From: Okapia johnstoni
Lineage: Eukaryota > Chordata > Mammalia > Artiodactyla > Giraffidae
Assembly: GCA_024291935.2 (NCBI GenBank)
Contig: CM044320.1
Location: 33,510,001 to 33,574,000 of the forward strand
Direction: 5' to 3'
Length of the DNA stretch: 64,000 bases
Under the pieces are notes generated by a model. The model searched no databases. It had not been told where the DNA came from and was given only the letters and a program-made list of their open reading frames with translations. Shown one piece after another: positions 22,567 to 32,412 of the stretch. Positions within the stretch are counted from its first letter, which is position 1, and each line of letters opens with the position of its first letter. Both the position numbers and the translations under genes were made by a program.

Positions 22567-22702
22567 CAGAGAAGGCAATGGCACCCCACTCCAGTGTTCT
22601 TGCCTGGAGAATCCCAGGGACGGGAGAGCCTGGTGGGCTGCTGTGTATGGGGTCGCACGGAGTAGGGCACGACTGAAGCAACTTAGCAGCAGCAGCAGCA
22701 GC
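22567..22702 (+). mobile_element. Bov-A element with perfect target duplication
   Basis: Begins CAGAGAAGGCAATGGCACC and ends in an AGC tail. ATTCTATATAT occurs on both sides (22556-22566 and 22703-22713). It is inserted at the right edge of the CHR SINE and is therefore the youngest layer. Confidence 0.92.
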
Positions 22703-22713
22703 ATTCTATATAT

Positions 22714-22830
22714 AACAGTATGTATATGTTAACCCCAAACTCTTAATTTATTTCTCCTTTCCCCCTGCATCCCCTTTGGTAATCACAATATGTTTGTTTT
22801 CTTCATCTGCGAGTCTCTCTTTCTCTAGCA
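22714..22830 (-). mobile_element. L1 3' fragment, right part of the nested group
   Basis: GTTAACCCCAAACTCTTAAT and CCCTTTGGTAATCACAATAT continue the L1 text cut at 22245. Confidence 0.72.
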
Positions 22831-22839
22831 AGACTGAAA

Positions 22840-23475
22840 ATCTGGACAAGTCCTGGTGTGAACAGCATAAGGGGAAATGGATATTTTCTTGTACTATGTG
22901 CTGGTAACGGTGGAAATTAGTGCAACCTCGGGATGATAGTTTTTGCAATCAATGTGGGAAATATAAAATGTGCATTCTCTTTGACCCGCTTCTAGGAATT
23001 TGCCCTAAAGTCGACACTCTCTAATGGGAAGAGATAACAGAGGAGGAAGTTCAATTGTTTTAACTGTTTTCACAAAGTGTAAACTATTGAAAACAATTGT
23101 TTAAAATAGAAAAATATGAACATCAAAAGATCTCAGAAAACTTATTTTTTTAAGACGAACCCTCTATATGATTGCGATGTTAAATGTAAATTGAAGATGT
23201 CAATGCAAAATATCATACAATGTCAGAAAAAAAATGTTAAAAAAAAATCCCTAATGTGATTCAGGCTCTGTTCAGTCTAAGTATTTCATGGCTACACTGT
23301 AACCTGAATTTTTTCCAATTATTTTTTAATTTAGTAAAATAAATATAAATTTTCTTCCATGGTTACTATAAAATACTGCCCCTCCCTCTGATATTTACTT
23401 TTTTTTCCCTGGTAACAATTAGCCTCTGATAATGAGAACTTCCTAAATTTTCCATATTATGGATGCATAAACTGA
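22840..23475. other. AT-rich non-coding stretch
   Basis: Nothing recognised. Confidence 0.45.
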
Positions 23476-23480
23476 GGTTT

Positions 23481-23690
23481 GGGTTTCCCAGGTGGCTCAG
23501 TGATAAAGAATCTGCCTGCCAATGCAGTTGATGTGGGGCCGATCCCTGGGTCATGAAGATCCCCTGGAGGAGGGCATGGCAACCACTCCAGTACTCTTGC
23601 CTGGAGAATCCCATGGACAGAGGAGCCTGGAGGGTTATAGTCCATAGGGACCGCAAAGAGTCAGACACAACTGAGTGACTGAGCATGCAT
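23481..23690 (+). mobile_element. Bov-tA SINE
   Basis: Complete head (GGTTTCCCAGGTGGCTCAG) and tail, ending in GACTGAGCATGCATGCAT. Confidence 0.92.
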
Positions 23691-23757
23691 GCATCTCAAG
23701 AGAAGGAAAGACCAAAAGATGGGAGGTGTTAAAAAAAAGAATCTCCTCTAAACCCTC

Positions 23758-23893
23758 TTGCTGCTGCTGCTAAGTCGCTTCAGTCGTGTCCGACTCTGTG
23801 CGACCCCATAGACGGCAGCCCACCAGGCTCCCCCGTGCCTGGGATTCTCCAGGCAAGAACACTGGAGTGGGTTGCCATTTCCTTCTCCGATGC
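23758..23893 (-). mobile_element. Bov-A element
   Basis: The + strand shows CTTGCTGCTGCTGCTAAGTC through TTGCCATTTCCTTCTCCGA. It lacks the tRNA head. With the + copy at 23481 it makes an inverted pair about 70 bases apart. Confidence 0.9.
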
Positions 23894-24094
23894 ATGAAAG
23901 TTTAGTTTACAGATTTTTCTGAGATCTGATATTATCTATTAACAATTCGAATAGATTTTGAAGCAGTCATAATCACTTATAAAGAAATCAACTTTTTAAA
24001 AAAGATACTCTATATTAAATGGGCTAATAAATTATAAAGGAAGAACCAAATAAAGTATAGGAACTCTGGGGCAGATCCAAAAACCAAATAGGTT

Positions 24095-24175
24095 ATCCAT
24101 TTATTTAAAATAAATATTTAAATAATATTTAAAAAATAATAATATTTAAAATAAATAAATATTTATTTAAAAACC
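24095..24175. repeat. AT-only palindromic low-complexity tract
   Basis: Repeated TTTAAATA/TATTTAAA blocks can fold on themselves. It is a simple-sequence expansion. Confidence 0.7.
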
Positions 24176-24179
24176 AGAG

Positions 24180-24880
24180 TGATACCATTAACATAATTTT
24201 TAAAACTGGAAAGTGATTGTTTTATAAAGGTATAATAATTTTAAGTGCTAGATTCACAGAATATGAATAGACACTCTACAACAAAATGACTACATTTACT
24301 TCCCAGAATATATTCAAATTATTGTAGCTTTCATTAGACTGCCTACATTACGCATGAATTTTTTTTATAAGTTGAATTCCACTATTGTCATGAAAAACAG
24401 TCTTTGGAGGGATAGTCTTTCTCTTACTTGAGAAAATAAAATTTTTAGGACTCAGCCCTAAAATTAAGAATGGGAAAGGCAATGAGATTGAAGAAAAACA
24501 ACTCTACTTTTTAGTTTTAAAAATAAAATCTTTTAAAAATAGGGTATTATATAATGTGAGTGAATTTCTAATGTGAATGAATGTCACAAGAGACTGAAGA
24601 GACCAAGGAGAAGTTATTTTTTCTGTTCTAATTTGATGTTTTAAAAATTAAAATTGCATCAAATATATACTATTACAAAATATTATATAGTATCTTGCAT
24701 TTTTCTTTTGTAAAGAGCTTAACTATTAGTATTTCTTTAAGAGATGGAGAAAGGGACTCAAGTAACACCTAGTATTTGAACAGTGTTTTTCACACATACA
24801 GTATGTAGTGGTCATTAATATTAATACTATTGACAAATATTCCTGTTTTTTTCTCCTTCCTGGGATATGTTATTTTTTAA
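24180..24880. other. AT-rich non-coding stretch
   Basis: Nothing recognised. Confidence 0.45.
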
Positions 24881-24883
24881 AAA

Positions 24884-24906
24884 AAAATTTTTTGGGCCAC
24901 ACTATG
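24884..24906 (-). mobile_element. CHR-type SINE, left remnant
   Basis: TTTTTTGGGCCACACTATGTG corresponds to the tail-proximal part of a CHR SINE. The element resumes at 25660 with AGGATCTTATTTCCCCAACC. Confidence 0.6.
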
Positions 24907-24913
24907 TGACTTA

Positions 24914-25652
24914 AGGGATGACACCAGCTTTATGGCAGAAAGTGAAGAACTAAAGAGCCTCTGGATGAAAGTGAAAGAGGAGAGTGAAAAAGTTGGCTTA
25001 AAACTCAACATTCAGAAAACTAAGATCATGGCATCACTTCCATCACTTCATGGCAAATAGATGGGGAAACGATGGAAACAGTGACAGATTTCATTTTGGG
25101 GGGCTCCAAAATCACTGCAGATGATGACTGCAGGCATGAAATTAAAAGATGCTTGCTCCTTGGAAGAAAAGATATGACCAACCTAGACAGCATATTAAAA
25201 GGCAGAGACATTACTTTGCCAACAAAGGTCCATCTAGTCTAAGCTATGGTTTTTCCAGTAATCATGTATGGATGTGAGAGTTGGACTATAAAGAAAGCTG
25301 AGCGCCGAAGAATTGATGCTTTTGACCTGTGGTATTGGAGAAGATTCTTGAGAGTCTCTTGGACTGTAAGAAGATCAAAGCAGCCAATCCCAAAGAAAAT
25401 CAGTCCTGAATATTCATTGGAGGGACTGACGTTGAAGCTGAAACTCCAATACTTTGGCCACCTGATGCTAAGAGCTGACTCACTGGAAAAGACCCTGATG
25501 CTGGGAATGACTGAAGGCAGGAGTAGGGGATGAACCAACTCAATGGACATGAGTTTGAGTAACGTCCGGGAGTTGGTGATGGGCAGAGAAGCCTGGCATG
25601 CTGCAGTCCATGGGGTTGCAAAGAGTTGGACATGACTAAGCAACTGAACTGA
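24914..25652 (+). mobile_element. BovB LINE 3' fragment inserted in a CHR SINE
   Basis: It begins next to the YADD region (GATGACACCAGC, then GCAGAAAGTGAAGAACTAAA) and runs through the RT C-terminus to the BovB 3' end (GAGTTGGACATGACTAAGCA). A 95-codon frame (25246-25533) keeps the C-terminal text with IMYGCESWTIKKAERRRIDA and [22 protein letters not shown] occurs on both sides (24901-24907 and 25655-25661 region), a likely target duplication. Confidence 0.9.
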
Positions 25653-25659
25653 TGTGACA

Positions 25660-25725
25660 AGCAGGATCTTATTTCCCCAACCAGGGATAGAACCCATGCT
25701 CACCGGACTAGAAGGGTGGAGTGTC
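25660..25725 (-). mobile_element. CHR-type SINE, right remnant
   Basis: AGGATCTTATTTCCCCAACCAGGGATAGAACCCATGC is the complement of the CHR tRNA-like region, continuing the remnant at 24884. Confidence 0.68.
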
Positions 25726-25734
25726 AGAGATGTC

Positions 25735-26060
25735 TCCTTCCTAGAATATGAGGAGATTGTACCTCTTGGCTTTCTTTTATTTGTATGGAGGCCATCGAAC
25801 TGCTTCTGGTCAATCAATGAGTTGTAAGCGGAAGTCTCTATTTGAGACACTTCCATCTTGTCTTTTCCTTCTGGCATAAAAATTAGCAATGTTCACGATG
25901 GTAGCTGCTGCATTGGTTTAGAACCCTGAGTAATCCTGATGAGCAAGGCTTATTGCTGGCCTGAATTGGGCACGAAACACTAGTAATAAATAAATCTTCA
26001 CCATTTTAAGCCACTAAAATTCTCTGATTGTCTGTTATCACAGCATCACTTTGTCTCATC
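25735..26060 (+). mobile_element. LTR-like (MaLR-type) relic, tentative
   Basis: GAGTTGTAAGCGGAAGTCTC, AATAAATAAATCTTCACCATT and TTTTAAGCCACTAAAATTCTC resemble the 3' part of an old mammalian MaLR-type LTR with its polyadenylation region. Confidence 0.45.
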
Positions 26061-26064
26061 TTCC

Positions 26065-26690
26065 GTTTGCACTATATTTCCTATTTCACAGATGGAAAAT
26101 CCACTGTATCTCTATTAGTATCAGAAATCAGTAAAAATTAATAGAGAGGAGACACAAATCAAAGCAAGAAAGGTCTGCAGGGACTTCCTCTCTCTTCATG
26201 GATGTAAACATCACCAAAAGTCATTTGTAGATGCAGAGAATTCATTTGATTTGCAGTTGACAAAAGTAACAGGGTTTCATTCTGAAACATGCATTTTTGT
26301 TAATTATTAGTATTAGTGAGGATAATAAAGACAGATACCTTGAACTGACAGTGAATATGTTCTGAGTTCTATAATAGATGTTTATATTATCTCATTTAAT
26401 TTCATTTAATCCTAAAATGTAGCTATTACTAAACTGAGATCTTTCTATCTTCAATATTCTTTCCATTATGGCAATGGTGTTGTATGGTTCACAAAGTACT
26501 TTCATCAAAAAAATATTTCTTTTGTTGCTGCAAATATCCTGTTGCTATTCTCCCATCTTACAAATGAGGAAATAGGACTTTTTTGATCTATGCGAGGTCA
26601 TACAGTAGTAAGAGAACCAGGTCTTTGGAATACAAATCCAATCTGATTTTTCTGTTAGAAGAGTAATAAATAAAATGCAAAAAGACGAGT
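26065..26690. other. Non-coding stretch, nothing firm
   Basis: Possible MIR debris at 26520-26640 (CCATCTTACAAATGAGGAAAT); no exon. Confidence 0.4.
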
Positions 26691-26697
26691 TGCGTTA

Positions 26698-26884
26698 TGT
26701 GAGTGTTCAGTTGTGTCCGACTCCTCATGATCCCATGGACTGTAGCTCTTCTGACCATGGAATTTTTCAGGTAAGAATACTGGAGCAGGTGTCATTTTAT
26801 ATTCCACGGGATCTTTCAGACCCAGGGATCGAATCTATGCATACGTCATCTCCTGCATTGGCAGGTAGATTCTTTACCACTTCA
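26698..26884 (-). mobile_element. Bov-tA SINE, diverged
   Basis: The + strand shows TATGTGAGTGTTCAGTTGTG through CATTGGCAGGTAGATTCTTTACC. More mismatched than other copies in the window. Confidence 0.85.
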
Positions 26885-26889
26885 GTTAG

Positions 26890-27545
26890 ATGTAGTATAT
26901 TTTTACCTTCCCTTTATGGTTTTCTTTGGGTTTTTTGATTTACATAGGTGCTTTTAACTTTGGGAAAGAAATAGCCTAAACTTGGAATGCTATACACCCT
27001 AGGTGATAAATAGTTTTCAATTTAGTCAAGCCAACTAAAAATTAGAGTATAAATCAATTAGAAGTCATTGTTCCCAGGTTTATAAAGTATTTTTAAGAAG
27101 GCAGTCTGGTGAGAGTTCTGAATGGATTGTCATGTGTTTGACTAAATGGTCCAATGAAAGTCCCCTGAAGCTTGTAGAAAAGAGACTTTGTTTTCAAACA
27201 GACAAACCTGAATTGCATTTAGCTTGTCTGGGCAAGAGCCCCTTTGAAAACCTTGGCTATGAGAAAAGAAGCCAGGGGTCAAGCACTCTTCATGTCAACT
27301 GGAAAAGTCCAGTAACTTTTTTTTTTGTAAATCCTATCTACTTTCTATCTTTTCCAAAACAGAAAAATTAACGTCTTCCTGTCAGGACAGTCTTCTAAGC
27401 AGACTAAAAAGCACCTATTCTCTCTCTCCTTAAAAAAAATTAATTGATATAACATTATATATCATAATCTTTTTTCATAATCACAACACTTGGAGCTTTT
27501 ATTTTACTGCTTTTCTTTCAGTCTTTAAAAATTTATATACATATA
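26890..27545. other. Non-coding stretch, nothing recognised
   Basis: A 79-codon frame at 27132-27371 has no recognisable motif. Confidence 0.45.
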
Positions 27546-27574
27546 TATATATGGAATGTGTATATTATGAATGT

Positions 27575-27806
27575 ATGTATTTATGTGTATGTGCTCAGTC
27601 ACTCTGTCGTGTCCAACTTTTTGCAGCCTCACAGACTGTAGTCTGACAGGCTCCTCTGTCCATGGAATTTTCCCAGTCAGAATGCTGGAGTGGGTTGCCA
27701 TTTTCTACTCCAGGGGATCTTCCCAACCCAGGGATCAAACCCGCATGTCTTATGTCTCCGGCATTAGCAGGTGGATTTTTTATCACTAGCACCACCTGGG
27801 AAGCCC
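27575..27806 (-). mobile_element. Bov-tA SINE with 11-base target duplication
   Basis: ATATTATGAAT flanks it at 27562-27572 and 27807-27817. The head, complement of GCACCACCTGGGAAGCCC, is intact. Confidence 0.92.
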
Positions 27807-27899
27807 ATATTATGAATATGTACATATATTGTTTTTCAAATAATTTTTGTGCAAAAGCTGTTAGACTGTTGGTAACATGCTTTACAACTCCCAAACCTA

Positions 27900-28115
27900 A
27901 CAATATATTCTGAACATCTTTCTATGTCATTAACCATTTATCTACATACAATTTTAAACAAATATATGCTGTTACACTGTAAAGATCCACCATAATTTAT
28001 TACACTAATCTCTATCTTAGATATTTAGATTAGTTCCAACTTTTCACAGTTATGAATACATAATGCTGAGACATATTTCTGTCCATATGTCTGCATGTAG
28101 GCAGCTGTGGTCTTA
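27900..28115 (-). mobile_element. Old L1 fragment (tentative)
   Basis: ATCCACCATAATTTATTACAC and GTTATGAATACATAATGCTGAG are the antisense of an L1 3' segment with heavy divergence. Confidence 0.5.
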
Positions 28116-28152
28116 ATTCCACTTAAAGGATGGGAATTATCATCATACTAGT

Positions 28153-28372
28153 GGGCTTCTCAGGTGGCACTAGTGGTAAAGAACCTGCCTGCCAATGCAG
28201 GAGACCTAAGAGTAGCGGATTCAATCCTTGGGTCAGGAAGATATCCTGGAGAAGGGCATGGCAATCCACTCCAGTCTTCTTGCCTGGAGAATCCTATGGA
28301 CACAGGAGCCTGGCAGGCTAGAGTCCATAGTGCCACACAGAATCAGATATGCCTGAAGCGACTTAGCATGCA
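28153..28372 (+). mobile_element. Bov-tA SINE
   Basis: Complete copy from GGCTTCTCAGGTGGCACTAG to GAAGCGACTTAGCATGCATG. Confidence 0.9.
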
Positions 28373-28469
28373 TGCAGTACTCACATTTAACAGTCATTGA
28401 ACATGTTTTAAACAGGTAAGTACTTCAAACTAGTTTCTCTGTTTCCATGCTTTTACTTCTGCTTAGTAG

Positions 28470-28645
28470 TGCTTCTTTGATCCACTATTAGGAATCTGGG
28501 TTGCTGGCTTTGCTACATGCTACTGGGTGACCTTGGGTAAGCCATTAGAGCTCTTTGAGCCTCAGTTTGATCATCTATAAACTGGTGATAATAATACCTA
28601 ACTCACCAACTTATTATAAAGATTACAAGTGAGGAAAATCCTCAC
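28470..28645 (+). mobile_element. MIR SINE relic
   Basis: CTGGGTGACCTTGGGTAAGC, GAGCCTCAGTTTGATCATCT and GTGATAATAATACCTAACTC follow the MIR sense order. Confidence 0.82.
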
Positions 28646-28732
28646 TCTCTTTTTCATCATAATTTTTAATGCTTAAAAAATCTCCATATCAGCAGTTATA
28701 TCTCTATTATCATCCTTGCTAGCTATCCTGGA

Positions 28733-28775
28733 TTCAGTTCAGTTCAATTCAGTCACTCAGTCGTGTCAAAGTCAA
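28733..28775 (-). mobile_element. BovB/Bov-A 3'-end scrap
   Basis: TTCAGTTCAGTTCAATTCAG and CACTCAGTCGTGTC are the complement of the BovB 3' terminus, about 43 bases only. Confidence 0.7.
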
Positions 28776-28779
28776 TTTC

Positions 28780-29930
28780 AGACTTTTTTTTTTACTCTGT
28801 GTTACATTAATTTCTGCCTTTATATTTTAGAATTGTATTTGAATTTGTTAATCTTAATAAATGACATCCATTTGAAAAATGGAGCTATATATGGGAGCAA
28901 TTATGTATTTGATCTATAATATTTGGTACACATAAGGGCTAGGACATCTGGAAGGGATTCTGCTATAATCTTAACATTTTTATACTTTCTTTGAATTTAT
29001 TTTGTTTTCTTTTTCAGGTTTCCTGAGTTGAGAGCTTGGTTCATTTGTTTGTACATTTTTGTGTTTGTTGTTCAATGCATTTAAAGCAATAAGTTTAAAT
29101 ATTACTTTGACCATACCCCACAGATGCAAAGCTGCGTACGCAGGAAGACAACTTTTCTGTTTCTATGTTTTCTATGTGGAAGGGTTTTACTAATAGCTTC
29201 CTTCTGTTACCATTTACTACCGTCATTTGGCATTCTCTGGTTATTTACTACATGGTAGGTCGAGGAGAATAAAAGCAATATTAAATTTCACACACTGAAA
29301 ACATAAATCAGATGAATTCTGGGTGCCAAAAAGGTTTTCACCATGATTTTTCTCTGTGGGCTACAATTTTAGTTTGTCTATCCACATTTGGTGTAATTTA
29401 GAGAAGAAGGAATAAGTGAAAGATAGGGGATAAAAATTCATATTCAACTATAGGTTACTAAAGTTAGCAATGACCTTGGTGTGTATCTGTTACCTGTATT
29501 ACCTGAACTTTAATTATGATTGATAATAAGAGAGTTGATAAGAAGAGTTTTGGAAAGTCCTACCAAAAAATCTATTATTTAGGCCAACAGTTCTCAATCT
29601 GGGTCTGTGAACTTTAATGAAAAATAAATATACACATTTTATATACATATATATAAACATATGCATTAATAATACATATGCATCAATGTATTTTTTCACT
29701 AATCCTTAATTGAAAATGATCGTTTCTTCCATTATGAATATATTCAGTAAACCATAGTAATATTAGAAATCTTTGACTTTGTTCCCAATAGAAATCATGC
29801 ATATTTTCTACCACATTAAGTTGGTACAGATATCTCAAAATATTGTTTATGTATATCACTACTGCAAAATTACTGTAGGTATTGATCTTTTTATTTGATG
29901 CATTAATAAAGAAGCAAATATATAACTATT
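28780..29930. other. AT-rich non-coding stretch
   Basis: Contains an ATATAC-rich tract around 29628-29690. Nothing else recognised. Confidence 0.45.
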
Positions 29931-29937
29931 AATATCT

Positions 29938-30436
29938 ATGGCTGTGTAATAAATTACCCCAGCCCAAATTAATGGCTTAAAAAACGAATACATATTATTT
30001 CACAGTGTCTGTGGAGTAGGAATCTTGCAAGACTTCGCTGTGTATGTTGCCTCAGGGTCCTTTACCAGGCTGTAGTCATCCTGAAGTTCCACTGGGATAG
30101 AGTCTGCTTCTATGTGGTTGTGGGCAGGATTCAGTTCTTCACAGGTTGTTGGACTAGGTGCCCCAATTCCCAAGTGTCTGTTGACTGGAGACCTTGCTTT
30201 TTGTTTACCGCATGGCCCTCTCCTCAAGACAGGGCAGAGAATGACAGCTGCTTTCATCAGAGTGAGTAAGAAATGCAGCAAGAGAGGATGAACAAGATGG
30301 AAGCCAGAGTTCTTTGTAACCCAATCGTGGAGGTGACATCTCATCATATTTGCTGTATTCTCCTTTGCAAAACCAAGTCACTAGGTCCATTCCACACTCA
30401 AGAGAAAGGGGTTGTGCAAGATAGGAATACCAGAAG
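29938..30436 (+). repeat. Medium-reiterated ancient element, left part
   Basis: GGCTGTGTAATAAATTACCCC, ATTTCACAGTGTCTGTGGAG, GGAGGTGACATCTCATCATA and GTCACTAGGTCCATTCCACAC match a common old mammalian repeat whose family I do not name. Its last part lies beyond the inserted BovB piece. Confidence 0.6.
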
Positions 30437-30805
30437 GTGAGAAGGTGTTGGAGAAGACTCTTGAGAGTCCCTTGGACTGCAAGAAGGTCCAACCAGTCCA
30501 TCCTAAAGGAGATCAGTCCTGGGTGTTCATTGGAAGGACTAATGTTGAAGCTGAAACTCCAATACTTTGGCCACCTCATGCAAAGAGTTGACTCATTGGA
30601 AAAGACCCTAGTGCTGGGAAGGATTGGGGGCAGGAGCAGAAGGGGATGACAGAGGATGAGATGGCTGGATGGCATCACCAACTCGATGGACATGAGTTTG
30701 GGTAAACTCCGGGAGTTGGTGATGGACAGGGAGGCCTGGAGTGCTGCAATTCATGGGGTCGCAAAGAGTCGGACAAGACTGAGCGACTGAACTGAACTGA
30801 ACTGA
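30437..30805 (+). mobile_element. BovB LINE, short 3' fragment
   Basis: Only the last 370 bases are present, from GGTGTTGGAGAAGACTCTTG to the terminal GAACTGAACTGAACTG. Its frame keeps RRLLRVPWTARRSNQSI, the C-terminal BovB text, for about 70 codons. The short length is typical of 5' truncation during insertion. Confidence 0.93.
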
Positions 30806-30842
30806 AGATTATTAAGAGTCATCTTAGAAGCTGCCTACATCC
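30806..30842 (+). repeat. Medium-reiterated ancient element, right end
   Basis: AGTCATCTTAGAAGCTGCCTAC is the expected end of the element interrupted at 30436. Confidence 0.55.
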
Positions 30843-30849
30843 GAACTAT

Positions 30850-32225
30850 ATAAAAAACTTAGTTTTATTATTTTAATAACTTTACATTAATGTAATCAAT
30901 TTCCTTTATACCCTAGGTAGCTTATTTTATGCATTTAAAAACACCATTCTGAAAAAGAGTCCATAGATGTCACCAAACTTCCAAAAGGGCGCTTGGCTCT
31001 AATTTGATTCAGGTCAGGTACCTTCAAAACCTAGGGAAATTTGTTAGGAATGCCTTCAGTTTAGAAACTAGCCTGCCTCATGTTATCTTAGTCTGATACC
31101 CTAGACTAGTTTATAACTCTTAGTGCCATGAAAATAGCATGGCACATTTGAAAACATAAGTTTGCTAGAGAATACTCCATAAACTGTTCTCAGTCCTACC
31201 CACCTGAATTAATATGTGTGTGGTGGAGAGAGAGAGGTGTACAGCCCTCTGTCAAGCATGTTTGATCACAATTAAACTTCTAATGCTTGCATATGGCAAC
31301 TGTCATTTGAGCCTCAAAATCACCATATGATATAGAAGGAACTGATTTCTCCAAGAACACACTAATTACCAGATCACATAGTGCTTTTCTCAACAATCAA
31401 GCTATGTACGAGAGAGAAGAGAGTGTAAAAAGAAGAGAGAAGTGATGTTAAGATTCTTTCCTAACTCTTTCCTATGTGTCACCTGCTCTGGGTAAAACTA
31501 AAGATAATGGTTGTTATCTGAATTACATTTTCTGCAAGCACAGCACTAGCTTTGTATATTGTCTTAACAGTCTAAAGTAAATTCTATCTTATAAAATCTC
31601 CAATATTCAGATAGAAGATAATTTGTTAACAATAATTGGGGACAATTCTCTTATTTGATTTTCTCAATAAAAACTCAAATGCATCACCTTTCCAAAGCCA
31701 TCCTTTCTGAGTCATAGTACAGGTGATTTTCCTCATTGTTCTCTGATCCTAAACAAGCAGCAGCCCAGTACCGTCAATTATTCTAGATTTTCCAAGATGA
31801 TGCAAGCAAATTTTTCATGAATGCTGCAGTTTTTTTCTTTTGTAGCTTTTCCAAATGTGAATCCCTCTTAAGTCTCTACAGTCGAGTCATGATGGAAAAC
31901 GAAAAGGGTCAAGGAACACTGACTTACTAACTAGTTAGGCAACATGATCAGCCAATCCATTTTTGTTGACCACATTTTCCTACTCTGCAAAAGGTTTCAA
32001 AAAAATAATTGAAATGATCTCTAACCTCCCTTTTATCTTTAACACTCACTTTGCATTGTGAAGCATGAAGAAAAACTCTGGCGACATGTAGGACACGTGA
32101 CCAATGTGGCAACACCCTGTGTCACTCAACAGTGGCCTGAACTAGCTTTCAGCAGAGAACAGGGAAGTGAGGTGAGGCTGATGAGGAAGGGAGGCGGTCA
32201 CTTGGAACAACTCCTTCAGGGCCAG
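30850..32225. other. Unique non-coding stretch upstream of the gene
   Basis: Notably free of recognisable SINEs and LINEs for 1.4 kb before the CpG island. Distal regulatory sites may lie here, but none could be singled out. Confidence 0.45.
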
Positions 32226-32292
32226 TCAGGAATTCACCGGGCGCAGGTGGGTGGGGCGTGTTGGGGGGGGCCTGCGTTGACGACAGAAGGCT

Positions 32293-32300
32293 ACTTCCGG
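32293..32300 (-). promoter_or_regulatory. ETS-family site
   Basis: ACTTCCGG, the complement of CCGGAAGT, is the core element of ETS/GABP sites common in housekeeping promoters. It sits 12 bases before the CRE. Confidence 0.65.
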
Positions 32301-32312
32301 CTGTGGTGCGTA

Positions 32313-32320
32313 TGACGTCA
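32313..32320. promoter_or_regulatory. Perfect CRE / ATF site
   Basis: The full palindrome TGACGTCA is present just before the probable transcription start. CREB/ATF factors bind this motif, so cAMP- or stress-responsive control is possible. Binding itself is inferred. Confidence 0.75.
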
Positions 32321-32357
32321 GGGACCGGCCGAGCCTCCTAGAAGCAGAGGAGGGAGG

Positions 32358-32367
32358 ACTCGCGAGA
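32358..32367. promoter_or_regulatory. CTCGCGAG palindrome
   Basis: ACTCGCGAGA matches nine of ten bases of the TCTCGCGAGA element found near the start of many CpG-island genes. Confidence 0.5.
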
Positions 32368-32397
32368 GTTCAGGGAGGCCGCCCCGAGATTCCGGCG

Positions 32398-32412
32398 CGG
32401 CGGCGGCGGCGG
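32398..32412. repeat. (CGG)5 run in the probable 5' leader
   Basis: Five CGG units in a row inside the probable first exon, followed shortly by GGGGGCGGGG (an Sp1-type GC box, about 32,425-32,434). Confidence 0.85.

Noticed and set aside
25239..25889. A 216-codon minus-strand frame
   Set aside because: It is antisense to the BovB 3' end plus flanking LTR-like DNA. Similar antisense frames recur over other BovB copies.
30205..30693. A 162-codon minus-strand frame
   Set aside because: It is the antisense of an old repeat joined to a BovB fragment.
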